In this document: piece after piece, positions 8,579 through 17,074 of the stretch | Numbering within the stretch: position 1 is the first letter of the stretch | How the letters are laid out: each line of letters opens with the position of its first letter | NCBI RefSeq assembly: GCF_000812465.1 | Contig: NZ_JWMA01000071.1 | Location: 1 to 64,000, forward strand | Reading direction: 5' to 3' | DNA: 64,000 nt | Source of the DNA: Cupriavidus sp. IDO | GTDB lineage: Bacteria > Pseudomonadota > Gammaproteobacteria > Burkholderiales > Burkholderiaceae | Notes under the pieces: model-generated | What the model was told of the DNA's origin: nothing | The model's input: only the letters and a program-made list of their open reading frames with translations | Databases searched by the model: none | Made by a program: the position numbers and the translations under genes

Positions 8579-8764
8579 CTAGTCGACGACAGCGCCTCGC
8601 CATGGCGCGCCTGCAACGGCCGCCTCAGGCACGGCTTGCTCGATCAGGGCCATGTCGGCCGCGGCCAGCACAGCGTTGCCGTGCACGGCAACGCGCTGAC
8701 GGAAGAGGTGGTGCAGGTGCACGCTGGCTTCTGGCAGCCCTGAACGAACCCGGGTCGCCCCGCC
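8579..8764 (-). pseudogene. Possible C-terminal remnant of an unidentified gene
   Basis: Directly after the Ldh gene stop, a minus-strand frame stays open for about 60 codons and looks protein-like: it includes LPEASVHLHHLFRQRVAVHG and AVLAAADMALIEQAVPEAAV before a stop at 8579-8581. No start codon context or known family was recognised. It may be the tail of a gene deleted between the Ldh gene and the decayed cupin copy. The rest of 8490-8770 shows nothing. Confidence 0.25.
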
Positions 8765-8769
8765 ACACT

Positions 8770-9843
8770 TCAGGCCAGCGGCGCCGGGGCGGACATGCCG
8801 AACTTCTCCAGCCAGGGCTGGAGCTGCGGCAGGATGGCCGGGTTCAGCGCCACGCCATCGCGCAGCTGGCGCGCCTTGCGTTCCAGTGCGCCCTGCCCCG
8901 GCAAGCGCACGCGATCCACGCCCGGCCGTGGCGGGTTGTCGCTGCAGGCCCGTGCGATCCAGCCCATCTGTGCCGCAAAGGCCTCCTCGCCGGCAAAGGC
9001 CGACGGGTCCAGTATCTGCAGAAACACGGTATTGCCCCAGACCTTGCCCGGATCGTCACGGCCATGGCCGGACAGGCCGGCCGTCAGCGCCTCCACCATC
9101 AGGGACAGTGCATAGCCCTTGTGGCCGGCATCCAGGCCGCCCAACGGCAAGATCGACCCCGCATGCGGCGGGAACAGGACGGCAGGGTCGTCGCTGGCAT
9201 TGCCGTTCTCATCGATCAGCCACTGGTGCGGCAGTCGCTTGCCCTGCTTGTAGAGCCGGGTGGTCATTCCGACCGTGGTGATGGAGGTCGAGACATCGAT
9301 CAGCACCGGCCCCTGCGGCGTGGGAAAGCCCACCGCCATCGGGCTGGGCGAGAACACCGGGCGGGTGCCGCCGAACGGCGCCACCGTATTGGTCGCCGGC
9401 GCCGAGGAGTACAGCAGCATCACGAAGCCAGCCCGCGCGGCCCGCTCCAGGTAAGCCGCCAGGCAGGCGATATGGTGGGCGCGCCGGATGGTAATCGTGC
9501 CGGTGCCATAGTCGCGTGCCCGCGCCATCGCGCTTTCCATCGCGCGCAGCGTCAGCCACGGACCGGGCAGGCGCTTGCCGTCCCAGGTCGCCACGGCCGC
9601 GCGGTTGGCGAGCACGTCGTAGCCCTCCTTGACCGCCATGCTGCCGCTTTCGATCTCGGCCAGGTAGGCGGGCAGCAGTTGCAGGCCGTGCGTGTCATGG
9701 CCCATCAGGTCGCCTTCGACCAGGATGTCCGCCACGTCGGCGGCCCGGTCGGCGGGCATGCCCACGTGCTCGAACATGGCCTGTGCCATAGCGCGCAGCG
9801 CGGCGGCGTCATGGCGTGTGGTGGCGGGGGGTTGGCTTGACAT
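8770..9843 (-). CDS. Ldh/MDH2-family NAD(P)-dependent oxidoreductase
   Basis: 357 residues from the ATG at 9843, chosen because GGAG lies 6-9 bases before it and the family starts in this region (ATTRHDAAALRAMAQAMFEH). The fold is that of malate/L-sulfolactate/ureidoglycolate dehydrogenases: GHDTHGLQLLPAYLAEIESG, RRAHHIACLAAYLERAARAG, VAPFGGTRPVFSPSPMAVGF and GGLDAGHKGYALSLMVEALT are recognisable; the HH pair and the Asp-Thr-His stretch are active-site parts. It interconverts a 2-hydroxy acid and a 2-keto acid. It is the last gene of the leftward operon beginning with the cupin gene. The substrate is unknown. Confidence 0.88.
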   Translation of the reverse strand: MSSQPPATTRHDAAALRAMAQAMFEHVGMPADRAADVADILVEGDLMGHDTHGLQLLPAYLAEIESGSMAVKEGYDVLANRAAVATWDGKRLPGPWLTLRAMESAMARARDYGTGTITIRRAHHIACLAAYLERAARAGFVMLLYSSAPATNTVAPFGGTRPVFSPSPMAVGFPTPQGPVLIDVSTSITTVGMTTRLYKQGKRLPHQWLIDENGNASDDPAVLFPPHAGSILPLGGLDAGHKGYALSLMVEALTAGLSGHGRDDPGKVWGNTVFLQILDPSAFAGEEAFAAQMGWIARACSDNPPRPGVDRVRLPGQGALERKARQLRDGVALNPAILPQLQPWLEKFGMSAPAPLA

Positions 9844-9886
9844 AGGAACTCCTCGAGATAGGGCGCGTCCCGCGCGCCCCGGTTTT

Positions 9887-10606
9887 TTAGGCGACCAGGT
9901 AACCACCGTCGACCGGCAGGATGACCCCGGTAATGAAAGCAGATGCTGGAGCGCAGAGGAAGGCCACCGCATCCGCGATGTCCTCGGGTTGGCCCCAGCG
10001 GCCCAGCGGCGTGCGCTGCAGAATGGCGCCGCTGCGCCCCTGGTCTTGCTGTAGTGCCTGCGTGAGCGGCGTGGCGATCCATCCCGGCGCGACGGCGTTC
10101 ACACGAATGCCGTCGGCGGCATAGGCCAATGCAAGCGACTTTGTCAGTTGCGCAACGCCACCCTTGCTGGCGGCATATCCCGGGACCTGCGCGCCTCCGA
10201 AGAAGCTTAGCATCGAAGCCGTATTCACGATGACACCGCGCCGTGCGGCCAACAGGGGACGGGCGGCGACGCAGATGCGCATCGTGCCCGTCAGGTTCAC
10301 CGCGACTACCTGCTCGAACACCGCCACGTCATGCTCCCAGCCACGGCGAATAATGCCGGCACAGTTCACCAGGATGTCCAGCGTGGACAGTTTCCCGAAT
10401 AGAGCAGCCACATCGGCTTCGCTGCTCACGTCCGCCAGGCGGACGTCGACGCGAGCGTCGAGCGAGCGGTCACCCCGATCGATACCGACCGCTGTCACGT
10501 TGGCACCGAGTGCGGCAAGGGCATTGGCCACTGCGGCACCTATGCCCTGGGTCGCACCGGTGACAAGGGCATGCTTGCCCTTGAAGAGGCCAGGCTGGAA
10601 AGTCAT
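9887..10606 (-). CDS. Short-chain dehydrogenase/reductase (SDR), FabG-like
   Basis: 239 residues from the ATG at 10606 (MTFQPGLFKGKHALVTG). Nucleotide site TGATQGIG (about 16-23), LVNCAGIIRRG, catalytic Ser in NTASMLSFFGG and YAASKGG for Tyr-x-x-x-Lys; ends with the classical SDR tail ITGVILPVDGGYLVA. It oxidises or reduces an alcohol/ketone with NAD(P). It lies between the Bug receptor gene and the Ldh gene (43 bases before the latter). The presence of three oxidoreductases in one operon suggests stepwise oxidation of a polyol or hydroxy acid. Confidence 0.9.
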   Translation of the reverse strand: MTFQPGLFKGKHALVTGATQGIGAAVANALAALGANVTAVGIDRGDRSLDARVDVRLADVSSEADVAALFGKLSTLDILVNCAGIIRRGWEHDVAVFEQVVAVNLTGTMRICVAARPLLAARRGVIVNTASMLSFFGGAQVPGYAASKGGVAQLTKSLALAYAADGIRVNAVAPGWIATPLTQALQQDQGRSGAILQRTPLGRWGQPEDIADAVAFLCAPASAFITGVILPVDGGYLVA

Positions 10607-10671
10607 GGTGATCCGGAGGAATAAGCGGTGGCGGGAGGCGCTCAATCCAGCGTCCCGCCACTGTTGGAGAA

Positions 10672-11664
10672 TTACTGGCGCAGGCCGACCTTGCCGATCA
10701 GGGATTTGAAGTAGGCGTTGTCCTTTGCGATCGCAGCCTTGAATTCATCCTGGTCTGCATAGGAGAAACCCAGGTTCTGCTTGTCCATCATGTCCCTGAG
10801 CGCCGGCTCGCGGACAGTCTTGGCGATTGCTTCGCGAAGCACGTTCACCACTTCTGGCGGCGTGTTAAGGGGCACGGCAATTCCGCGCCACGTGCCAATG
10901 GACAAGTCCACCTTGCTTTCCTTCAATGTCGGCACGGCCTCGAAGCCCTTCACGCGCGTGTCGGACATGACCGCCAGCGTCTTCAGCTTGCCAGCGGCGA
11001 CATAGGGATAGACTTCGGCGGGGCTCACCGTCACTGCATCGATATGGCCGCCCAGCAAGGCGAGGACCGCAGGATTCCCGCCCGGGTAAGGAATGTGATT
11101 GAAGCTGGTGCCGGTCTTGTTTTCCAGCGCCGCCGCGGCAAGGTGCCAGATCGATCCATTGCCTCCATTCCCGACCCGGATTGCGCCCGGGTTCTTGCGG
11201 GCAGCATCGAGGAATGCCTGCACGGTTGTGTAGGGCGAATCGCTGCGCACGGTGATAGCGGAAGGGTCGACATTCAACCGCGCAACCGGCGTGAGGTTTT
11301 CGTACGTGAGCTTGGTCAGCCCAAGGTGCGGGACGATCGTGATGTCGGCCGTCACCAGGGACAACTTGTAGCCATCGGGCTTTGCATTGGCCACCTCCGC
11401 CCAGCCGATCGCACCGCTTGCGCCGGGCTTGTTCACCACGATCACGTTCTGCGGCAGGTGCTTTCGCGCAGAATCCGCGAACGCCCGCGCCAACGCATCC
11501 GTTCCGCCCCCCGCCTGGAAGGGCACCACCAGCTCGATGGCGTGCGTGGGATAGGCTGGGCCCTGCGCGTGAGCCAGGGTGCCAGCGGCACCCAGCATCG
11601 CCACGCCCAGGTGAAGTCCACAATAGAATCGGAAGGCGACTTTTCTCACGGGACTTGTCTCCAT
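10672..11664 (-). CDS. Bug-family (TctC-like) periplasmic solute receptor
   Basis: 330 residues with a signal peptide (cleavage near AHAQG) and the Bug pattern: YPTHAIELVVPFQAGGGTD at the start, ENLTPVARL, GNGGNGSIWHLAAAALE, FNHIPYPGGNPAVLALLGGHID and IAVPLNTPPEVVNVLREAI. Bug proteins trap organic acids for tripartite tricarboxylate transporters; no TctA or TctB membrane gene lies in the window, so it is an orphan receptor that must use membrane parts encoded elsewhere. It sits in the middle of the leftward cupin-to-Ldh operon, so its ligand is probably the substrate of that pathway. Confidence 0.92.
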   Translation of the reverse strand: METSPVRKVAFRFYCGLHLGVAMLGAAGTLAHAQGPAYPTHAIELVVPFQAGGGTDALARAFADSARKHLPQNVIVVNKPGASGAIGWAEVANAKPDGYKLSLVTADITIVPHLGLTKLTYENLTPVARLNVDPSAITVRSDSPYTTVQAFLDAARKNPGAIRVGNGGNGSIWHLAAAALENKTGTSFNHIPYPGGNPAVLALLGGHIDAVTVSPAEVYPYVAAGKLKTLAVMSDTRVKGFEAVPTLKESKVDLSIGTWRGIAVPLNTPPEVVNVLREAIAKTVREPALRDMMDKQNLGFSYADQDEFKAAIAKDNAYFKSLIGKVGLRQ

Positions 11665-11734
11665 TTTCTCTTTTTGAATGATGTTGGACTACTGCGATAT
11701 CAGCTTGTGCCGCAGTTGCGCTGCGAATTCCTCG

Positions 11735-12484
11735 CTAATAAGTCGCGCGCCCGCCGGATAGGTCAAAGACCGCCCCCGTGCTGAATGTGCATGACCCAGA
11801 GCACAGCCAGGTTACGAGCTCTGCGACTTCTTCAGATTCACCCAATCGGCGCATGGGGCTTTTGTCGATCATGGTTTGCACGTGCGCCGGCGACATCTGT
11901 TCAAGTAAAGTGGTTCGAATCGCCGCAGGTGCCACGGCATTTACAAGAATGTCGGTGTCGGCCAGCTCTTTACCAAGTGACTTCGTCAGAGCCATCACGC
12001 CCGCTTTGGCAGCACTGTAGGCTGACGCATTCGGCGTGCCCTCCTTACCTGCCAGCGACGCAACGTTGACGATGCGCCCGGTACCCTTGCGTTGCATGGC
12101 GGGAACAATTGCCCGGCAAGTGTTGAAGGTACCGACAAGGTTGACGTGGACGATGCGTTCCCATACGGCGGGGTCGTACGTTTCCAGCGGTTGGGTTGGG
12201 CCGGCGTAGCCAGCGCTGTTGACCAATATGTCGATGCGCCCCAATTCCGAAAGCGTTTGCTGACAGGCCTCAAACACACTGTCGGCATCCGTCACGTCCA
12301 CGCGCCACTGGTTGTCAGTGTCTTGGGGCGCCAAATCCCAGACAGCCACAGTGGCTCCGTGACCGGTCAACTGGCGGGCAATGGCGGCACCGATGCCCTG
12401 GCTACCACCGGTGACCACGGCCACGAGTCCGGAAAAATCGTAATTGGCCACACCTGTGGCTTTAGCGGATGAATTGCTTGACAT
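11735..12484 (-). CDS. Short-chain dehydrogenase/reductase (SDR)
   Basis: 249 residues from the ATG at 12484, which overlaps the last 23 bases of the cupin gene and implies coupled translation; a longer frame up to 12565 would run deep into the cupin gene. Motifs: TGGSQGIG for cofactor binding, LVNSAGYAGPTQ, Ser in NVASLAGKEG and YSAAKAG for the catalytic Tyr and Lys. The tail is unusual, CSGSCTFSTGAVFDLSGGRA, and it is this tail that reappears in the decayed copy at 8.1 kb. It probably oxidises the product or substrate of the neighbouring cupin enzyme. Confidence 0.9.
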   Translation of the reverse strand: MSSNSSAKATGVANYDFSGLVAVVTGGSQGIGAAIARQLTGHGATVAVWDLAPQDTDNQWRVDVTDADSVFEACQQTLSELGRIDILVNSAGYAGPTQPLETYDPAVWERIVHVNLVGTFNTCRAIVPAMQRKGTGRIVNVASLAGKEGTPNASAYSAAKAGVMALTKSLGKELADTDILVNAVAPAAIRTTLLEQMSPAHVQTMIDKSPMRRLGESEEVAELVTWLCSGSCTFSTGAVFDLSGGRATY

Positions 12485-12989
12485 AGTCTTCGCCCAGGCC
12501 GACTTCATTAAAGTGCTTCTTGCACATTTCGATCTTCGTGAATACGTCCTCGTAGCCGTTTCCATTGCCCCACGGGTCGGTGTAATACATGATCCCGTTG
12601 ACCTGGAAATAGGTAATCATTTCCTCAACGTCTGGCGGCACATAGAGGGTGTGGGTCTCACCGGGCGGCTCAAAGACATAGCTGCCTTCGGTCGCTTCCC
12701 AATCGTGCTCCAGATAGCGCCAGCGCCCCTTAAGCACGAAGCCATGCACGGCTTGTGGATGCCGGTGGCGGCTCAGTACGCCTGACTTGCGCACACGCAG
12801 CAGGTTCATCCAATAGCCCTGGCTTGCGTTCAGGCACAGGGGCCTGAACCACACGTTCTCCGCCTGAGGCACCCACAGCCTCTCGTCGGTCGGAATTGCG
12901 TTAGGGATGACGATCTCAGGCGATGCCTCCGCAGGGTTGGGATACTGATAAGGCATCAGCGGCTGTGTATCTGGTTGCTCGATCGGCAT
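12462..12989 (-). CDS. Cupin protein related to 2,4'-dihydroxyacetophenone dioxygenase
   Basis: 175 residues forming a single cupin barrel. Metal-ligand pattern: SRHRHPQAVHGFVLKGRW (first cupin motif with three His) and EPPGETHTLYVP (second motif). The middle and end (VNGIMYYTDPWGNGNGYEDV) fit the 2,4'-dihydroxyacetophenone dioxygenase/ChrR-like family, whose known members cleave a C-C bond with iron and oxygen. It is the first gene of the leftward operon. An interrupted palindrome (12997) lies directly before the ATG. Whether this member is a dioxygenase or an isomerase-like sugar cupin is open; the two SDRs and the Ldh gene behind it would suit either. Confidence 0.8.
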   Translation of the reverse strand: MPIEQPDTQPLMPYQYPNPAEASPEIVIPNAIPTDERLWVPQAENVWFRPLCLNASQGYWMNLLRVRKSGVLSRHRHPQAVHGFVLKGRWRYLEHDWEATEGSYVFEPPGETHTLYVPPDVEEMITYFQVNGIMYYTDPWGNGNGYEDVFTKIEMCKKHFNEVGLGEDYVKQFIR

Positions 12990-12996
12990 ATTTAAC

Positions 12997-13031
12997 GTCC
13001 ATATAGTGGACTAGTTGTTTATGATATGGAC
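12997..13031. promoter_or_regulatory. Operator-like palindrome before the cupin operon
   Basis: GTCCATATAGTGGAC at 12997-13011 is an inverted repeat GTCCA-N5-TGGAC; ATATGGAC follows at 13024-13031. The motif ends 8 bases upstream of the cupin ATG, so a bound protein would block initiation or the leader. The same motif pair with identical 27-base spacing occurs at 8367-8400. TGGA-type palindromes of this size are typical of IclR- or GntR-type regulators. Confidence 0.55.
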
Positions 13032-13439
13032 TAAGTTTAGCATTGCGCCAGATTTTTCATGCGGGGGTTTTCCCCAAGGCGATGCATTGTCGTATTCTTG
13101 GGGGCCGGCATCACGTCAGCATTTCGTGGTGGGACTACCGCGGTGGCTCGCGCACCAGCGGCCACCGTCTCGGCCTCACCTACCGGGGAAAGACGCCAAG
13201 TACCATGCGGTCACCGCGTGCCGTGGCTCATCACCATGGCGGCCAATCGCATCCGGTTTGGCCAGCGCGTTGCCTTCAGGCAGCAGCACAGCCTGTTAGC
13301 GCGGATGGTCGCAACTCTCCACAAACGAAGGTGGGCGATGAAGGGCATTTGTCTTGCCGGATCACACTTGCTTCCAAATGTGGGCACAAGCGCAAACCCC
13401 ACCCGCTCCGCACAAGCTCCCGATTGGCTCAGACCAGTC
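13032..13439. other. Gap between cupin promoter and IS66 debris, nothing recognised
   Basis: About 400 bases with overlapping open frames on both strands, none with a recognisable motif or ribosome site. It lies outside the IS66 transposase homology, which stops abruptly near 13440. Confidence 0.4.
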
Positions 13440-14650
13440 ACGTAAGGACGAACAGCCAGCCCTTGCGTCCGACGACGAAGGGCCTGATGGCGTTTTCGAC
13501 TGGATTGGAATCCATCGGCCAGGTGCCGCTCTCTAGCGAGTAAGCTTGGGCCACTGGCCGTGCAGATAGTGCAGTGCCTTGCCCAGCAAGCTGCCCGGCG
13601 ACACCACATGCAATTTGGCAAGCAGCAGTTGCTCGATGTTGCGCAGCACGGCTTTGCTGTAGCGCCCCCGTATTCGCTGGCGACGCGAAGACGCCCAGTC
13701 CCGTGCCCGGAACTCCGCACGATAGAGCTTGCCGATCAGGCGGATGAAGCGCGTGGCGATCTGGTCTGGCCCGCGCGCTTCCTTGGGGATGGCGTCTTCT
13801 GCCTCGATGAAGGGCCTACGGGCGTGCGCCCAGCCTCCCAAGTGCGTGAGCCCATAGGCTGCAGCGAGGCCGTTATAGACCTCGTAGCCGGCGCTCATCA
13901 ACGCCGCACTCGGCCGGATGCCGGCGTAGAGCTTGTCGGCGTGGGTACCACCCCGCCCTGGGGCATAGGTGAACAGCCGAACTGGTGGCCCGGAGCCGTT
14001 CATTTGGGCCCACATGTAGCTCTTGGTCTGTGCACGCCGGCCAGGCTCCTTCAATACCTGAACCGTGGTTTCGTCGCCGAACACCAGATCGGAATCGAGC
14101 AGCACGTCGCGCATGAGATTGATGATCGGCTGTACCGCACGGCCGATGCGAACAATGCTGGCGGCCAGCGTGTTGGGCGACAGGTCGCCGCCAAAGCGGC
14201 GCAACATCGTCGCCTGGCGATACAGCGGCATGCCATATTGGTACTTGCCAGTGACGATCCACGCCAGGGCCGACTCGGTCAGCAACCCGCGCACGATGAT
14301 GCGCGGCTGTGCCGGCGTGACCTTGATGCCCAGATCACAGCACGGGCAGGCATACTTGACGCGCTGGTGCTGGATGACGCGGACTTGCTCGGGGATCACG
14401 TCGAGCTGCTCGCTGATCTCCACGCCGATCTCGACGAGGGCATGGCCGTCGTGCCCACAGACCAGCTCTGACTCCGGCAGCTCATAGCGGACCACATCAC
14501 GCGGCAAGGCAGGGTCGAGCGATTTGCGCCCGCACTTCTTGCGCTTGTGGCCCGCGACGTCGATGTCAGGAACCTCTTCCTTGGCCGGCTGCGTGGCAGC
14601 CGTTGGCGCCAGCGCCTCGGCTTCATGAATTGCGTGATGAACTCGCTCGC
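13440..14650 (-). pseudogene. IS66-family transposase (TnpC) remnant
   Basis: The main frame (13533-14507) carries the zinc-finger-like part (YACPCCDLG), IVTGKYQYGMPLYRQ, the first catalytic Asp in DLVFGDETTVQVL, HLGGWAHARRPF with the second, and ends QWPKLTR at a TAG. One base away the next frame continues with LESGTWPMDSNPVENAIRPF and VVGRKGWLFV (the DDE glutamate region) to a stop at about 13440. Upstream of the first ATG the frame stays open to about 14670 (HKRKKCGRKSLDPALPRD and before). So the gene is truncated at the N-terminus, frameshifted near 13533 and cut at the C-terminus. TnpA and TnpB were not found and no terminal inverted repeats could be paired. Confidence 0.88.
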
Positions 14651-14706
14651 ACGAACGGCGAGTTGCGGGTCAAGACGGTCGAATGTGACCTGCTACGATT
14701 GACAGC

Positions 14707-15717
14707 GTGCGTCAACAGCGAATGCAAGAGCCACCCCAGAACGTGCGCCTGGAACGCCTCCCTGCCTCGCGTGCGCTCCACCGGCCTGAGCTCGTGGCTG
14801 AAGAGGCACGCGCCCGCGTGGCGCAGGCGGTTGAGCAGACTGGCTATGTGACCAACTCACTGGCTGGCGGTTTGACCTCGCGGCAGACCCGTCTGATTGC
14901 GGCCATCGTGCCTTCGGTGGGGCATTCGCTGTTTTCAGACATGCTGGACGCGTTGGTCAGCTCGCTCGCGGCCGAGCGCTACGAAACGACGCTGGGCATA
15001 TCCCGCTACGGGCCGGAACGCGAGGAAGCCTGGCTCGCCGCAATGCTGAGCCGGCGGCCAGATGGCGTCGTGCTTACAGGCACCGAGCACACCTCGCGCA
15101 CGCGCCGGCTGTTGCTCAATGCCGACATACCAGTGGTCGAACTCTGGGACTACACGCCGCATCCGATGGACGTTGTGATTGGCTTTTCTCAGGAAGACGT
15201 CGGCAGAGCCGCGTTTCGGCACCTGTCTGCCTGCGGGTATCAGCGGCCAGCATTGCTGCGAGCCGATGACAGCCGGGCGAGCCGGCGAGCACTGGGTTTT
15301 CTGCGCGCCGCCGCGGAGGCCGGTTGTCCGAAACCAGAGGAGATCGTGTTTCCCGAAAGCAATCCACAGGCTGGCCGTGGCCGTGGCCGCGAGGCGCTGC
15401 AGGCGTTGCTAACTCGCGCACCTGAGGCCGACGCGGTGTTCTGCAGTTCAGACGCCCTCGCTCAAGGAGTTCTGGCCCACGCTCATTTTCTTGGTTTGAT
15501 GGTACCTGCCCGGCTTGGCGTATTGGGCTTCGGGGACCAGGCGCTGGCTGTTGACACAGTACCGGCCCTTTCAACGCTGAGAGTGGATGGCACACGTATT
15601 GGCCGACTTGGGGCCGAGGCGCTGCTGGCACGTTTGCGTGGCGAAACGGTCCCCGCAGCGCAGGACGTCGGATTTGAGATCGTCGTGCGCGACAGTACAT
15701 GCGGCGCCTCGCGTTGA
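14707..15717 (+). CDS. LacI/GalR-family regulator (GntR-like) with damaged DNA-binding domain
   Basis: The sugar-binding part is complete: RQTRLIAAIVPSVGHSLFSD, GPEREEAWLAAMLSRRPDGV, NADIPVVELWDYTPHPMDVV, FSQEDVGRAAFRHL and a closing effector domain, as in gluconate-type GntR repressors. The N-terminus is abnormal: of the LacI HTH only the end of the recognition helix and the hinge helix remain (ASRALHRPELVAEEARARVA). The preceding residues from the GTG at 14707 (or ATG at 14722) do not resemble the first helix. IS66 debris ends about 60 bases upstream, so the insertion probably removed the true start. The product may bind sugar acid but not DNA. It could be scored as a pseudogene. Confidence 0.75.
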   Translation: MRQQRMQEPPQNVRLERLPASRALHRPELVAEEARARVAQAVEQTGYVTNSLAGGLTSRQTRLIAAIVPSVGHSLFSDMLDALVSSLAAERYETTLGISRYGPEREEAWLAAMLSRRPDGVVLTGTEHTSRTRRLLLNADIPVVELWDYTPHPMDVVIGFSQEDVGRAAFRHLSACGYQRPALLRADDSRASRRALGFLRAAAEAGCPKPEEIVFPESNPQAGRGRGREALQALLTRAPEADAVFCSSDALAQGVLAHAHFLGLMVPARLGVLGFGDQALAVDTVPALSTLRVDGTRIGRLGAEALLARLRGETVPAAQDVGFEIVVRDSTCGASR

Positions 15718-15719
15718 AC

Positions 15720-15734
15720 ACCAGCGGAGCTGGT
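15720..15734 (+). terminator. Small hairpin after the LacI-type gene
   Basis: ACCAGC-GGA-GCTGGT directly after the stop at 15717, followed some 10 bases later by CTTTT. A weak rho-independent terminator is possible. Confidence 0.35.
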
Positions 15735-16179
15735 CTCTCAGGCTTTTGTGTGCGGGGCAGATCAAGGCTCGCCGGCATTCTGGTCGGTGAGCAGGCATCA
15801 TCCGAGCGATGTCTAGATGCTGCAGCACAATGCCGCTCACGCGGCGAGCGTGACGCTTTCATGCGCTCTTGCTCGTGGCCCTTTCCAATCCGAATGGGCT
15901 GCTGCTTTGTCTCTGCCTTTCTACCGCAATTCATAGGTGGACGAGCATCTCACCGTGCGTGGCAACCGCAAGCTGATTGCCACGCACGAAATAGACATAT
16001 ACGGCCTTACCGATAAGGCCAACCGGACGCAAGGCGCGGGCCGGACGGTCAATCATGTCGCTGATGATAGTGCACTGATTGGCTTGATTGCCATCGCCAA
16101 TGCCCCTCGACCAACGTCAGCCCCATCGAATCTGGTCCGCACGAGGCCCTACGCCGGAAGCACAGGCATGGCGCAGCGC
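15735..16179. other. Gap between LacI-type gene and GATase-like gene
   Basis: About 440 bases. A 90-codon plus-strand frame at 15937-16209 has no recognised motif, no ribosome site and runs into the converging gene; I do not call it. Nothing else seen. Confidence 0.4.
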
Positions 16180-16983
16180 TCAGCACAGCGCAAGCCCCGC
16201 GTGAGCTAGCAACCGGCGAAACACCGCCAGGCGCGCATCGCCGGTCTTCGCCAGCCGTTCGCAGACATGGAGGTGCTCCGGCATATCACTGTGTCCGCGC
16301 AGCGCATCCTTGCACTCCCGCTCGGAGATCTCGAGGTGGACGCCAGTGAGCACCGCGCGGCCCTTGCCAACGCGTGAACTAACGATGGCGGGCGGCGTGT
16401 CATCGATACCCGCATAGACGGCCAGGACCTGAGTGTCCGAGCCTATTGCATCGCCAAAGTCAAAGCGGCAACCGCCATGGTAGTGCGTATAGAGCGACAT
16501 CGGGACATCGGTCAGCTGATCCGTGGTCCGGAGTACCACGGCGGCCGTGGTTCGCGGAGTGCCGTCATAGAGCATGCCGCCGGTAAGTTCTGGCAGCGAG
16601 CCCACTGCCACTGCATCGACAAAGCTCAGCTCCCGCGGACCACAGATTGCGCCCCTGGTGCCGGCATGAAACGCCAGTTCCCGACACGCGTAGTACGCGC
16701 CTGCGCAAATCCCGAGGTAGGCGCCGCCCTGTTCTACGTAATGCCGAATGCGCGCGTTCGGCCCGCCATTAAGCAATGCGCAATAGGGAAGGTCAGCTCC
16801 GCCCGGCATGACAAACAGCGCGGCCCCATCGAACAACGTGGTGTCGTGCCGGATGTCGTCCGCCATTACCGCGCGCATCTCGTAGGTGCCGGCATGGAGC
16901 TGGCGCACGATGGTCCGCATCAGGCATGCGGTCCAGTCGGAAGCGCCGGCGTCGACATATGTCAATATCTGCAGCCTCGGCAT
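16180..16983 (-). CDS. BPL_N-domain protein (class I glutamine amidotransferase fold)
   Basis: 267 residues from the ATG at 16983 (MPRLQILTYVDAGAS). The fold is that of the N-terminal domain of eukaryotic-type biotin protein ligase, a glutaminase-like domain: LFVMPGGADLPYC, then the nucleophile elbow GICAGAYYAC with the candidate catalytic Cys. A His in THYHGGCRF and the ETS-like VLTGVHLEISE stretch may complete the site. No biotin ligase domain follows. The gene lies 91 bases downstream of ppc in the same direction. A longer start at 17055 would reach into ppc's end region. The substrate and reaction of bacterial stand-alone BPL_N proteins are not established; an amidase or peptidase role is possible. 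Confidence 0.8.
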   Translation of the reverse strand: MPRLQILTYVDAGASDWTACLMRTIVRQLHAGTYEMRAVMADDIRHDTTLFDGAALFVMPGGADLPYCALLNGGPNARIRHYVEQGGAYLGICAGAYYACRELAFHAGTRGAICGPRELSFVDAVAVGSLPELTGGMLYDGTPRTTAAVVLRTTDQLTDVPMSLYTHYHGGCRFDFGDAIGSDTQVLAVYAGIDDTPPAIVSSRVGKGRAVLTGVHLEISERECKDALRGHSDMPEHLHVCERLAKTGDARLAVFRRLLAHAGLALC

Positions 16984-17074
16984 GCCTGCATCCCATGTGA
17001 AAATAAGACGCTTGAAAAGAGTGGTGGCGTAGGCCAAACAAGCGGCCGCACGCACCGGAATGCACTGGACCCAA

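Noticed and set aside
8419..9840. 473-codon plus-strand frame
   Set aside because: Arg/His/Gln-rich composition typical of an antisense reading; it lies opposite the Ldh gene, which has clear motifs.
15937..16209. 90-codon plus frame in the gap after the LacI-type gene
   Set aside because: No motif, no ribosome site, and it overlaps the end of the converging gene.
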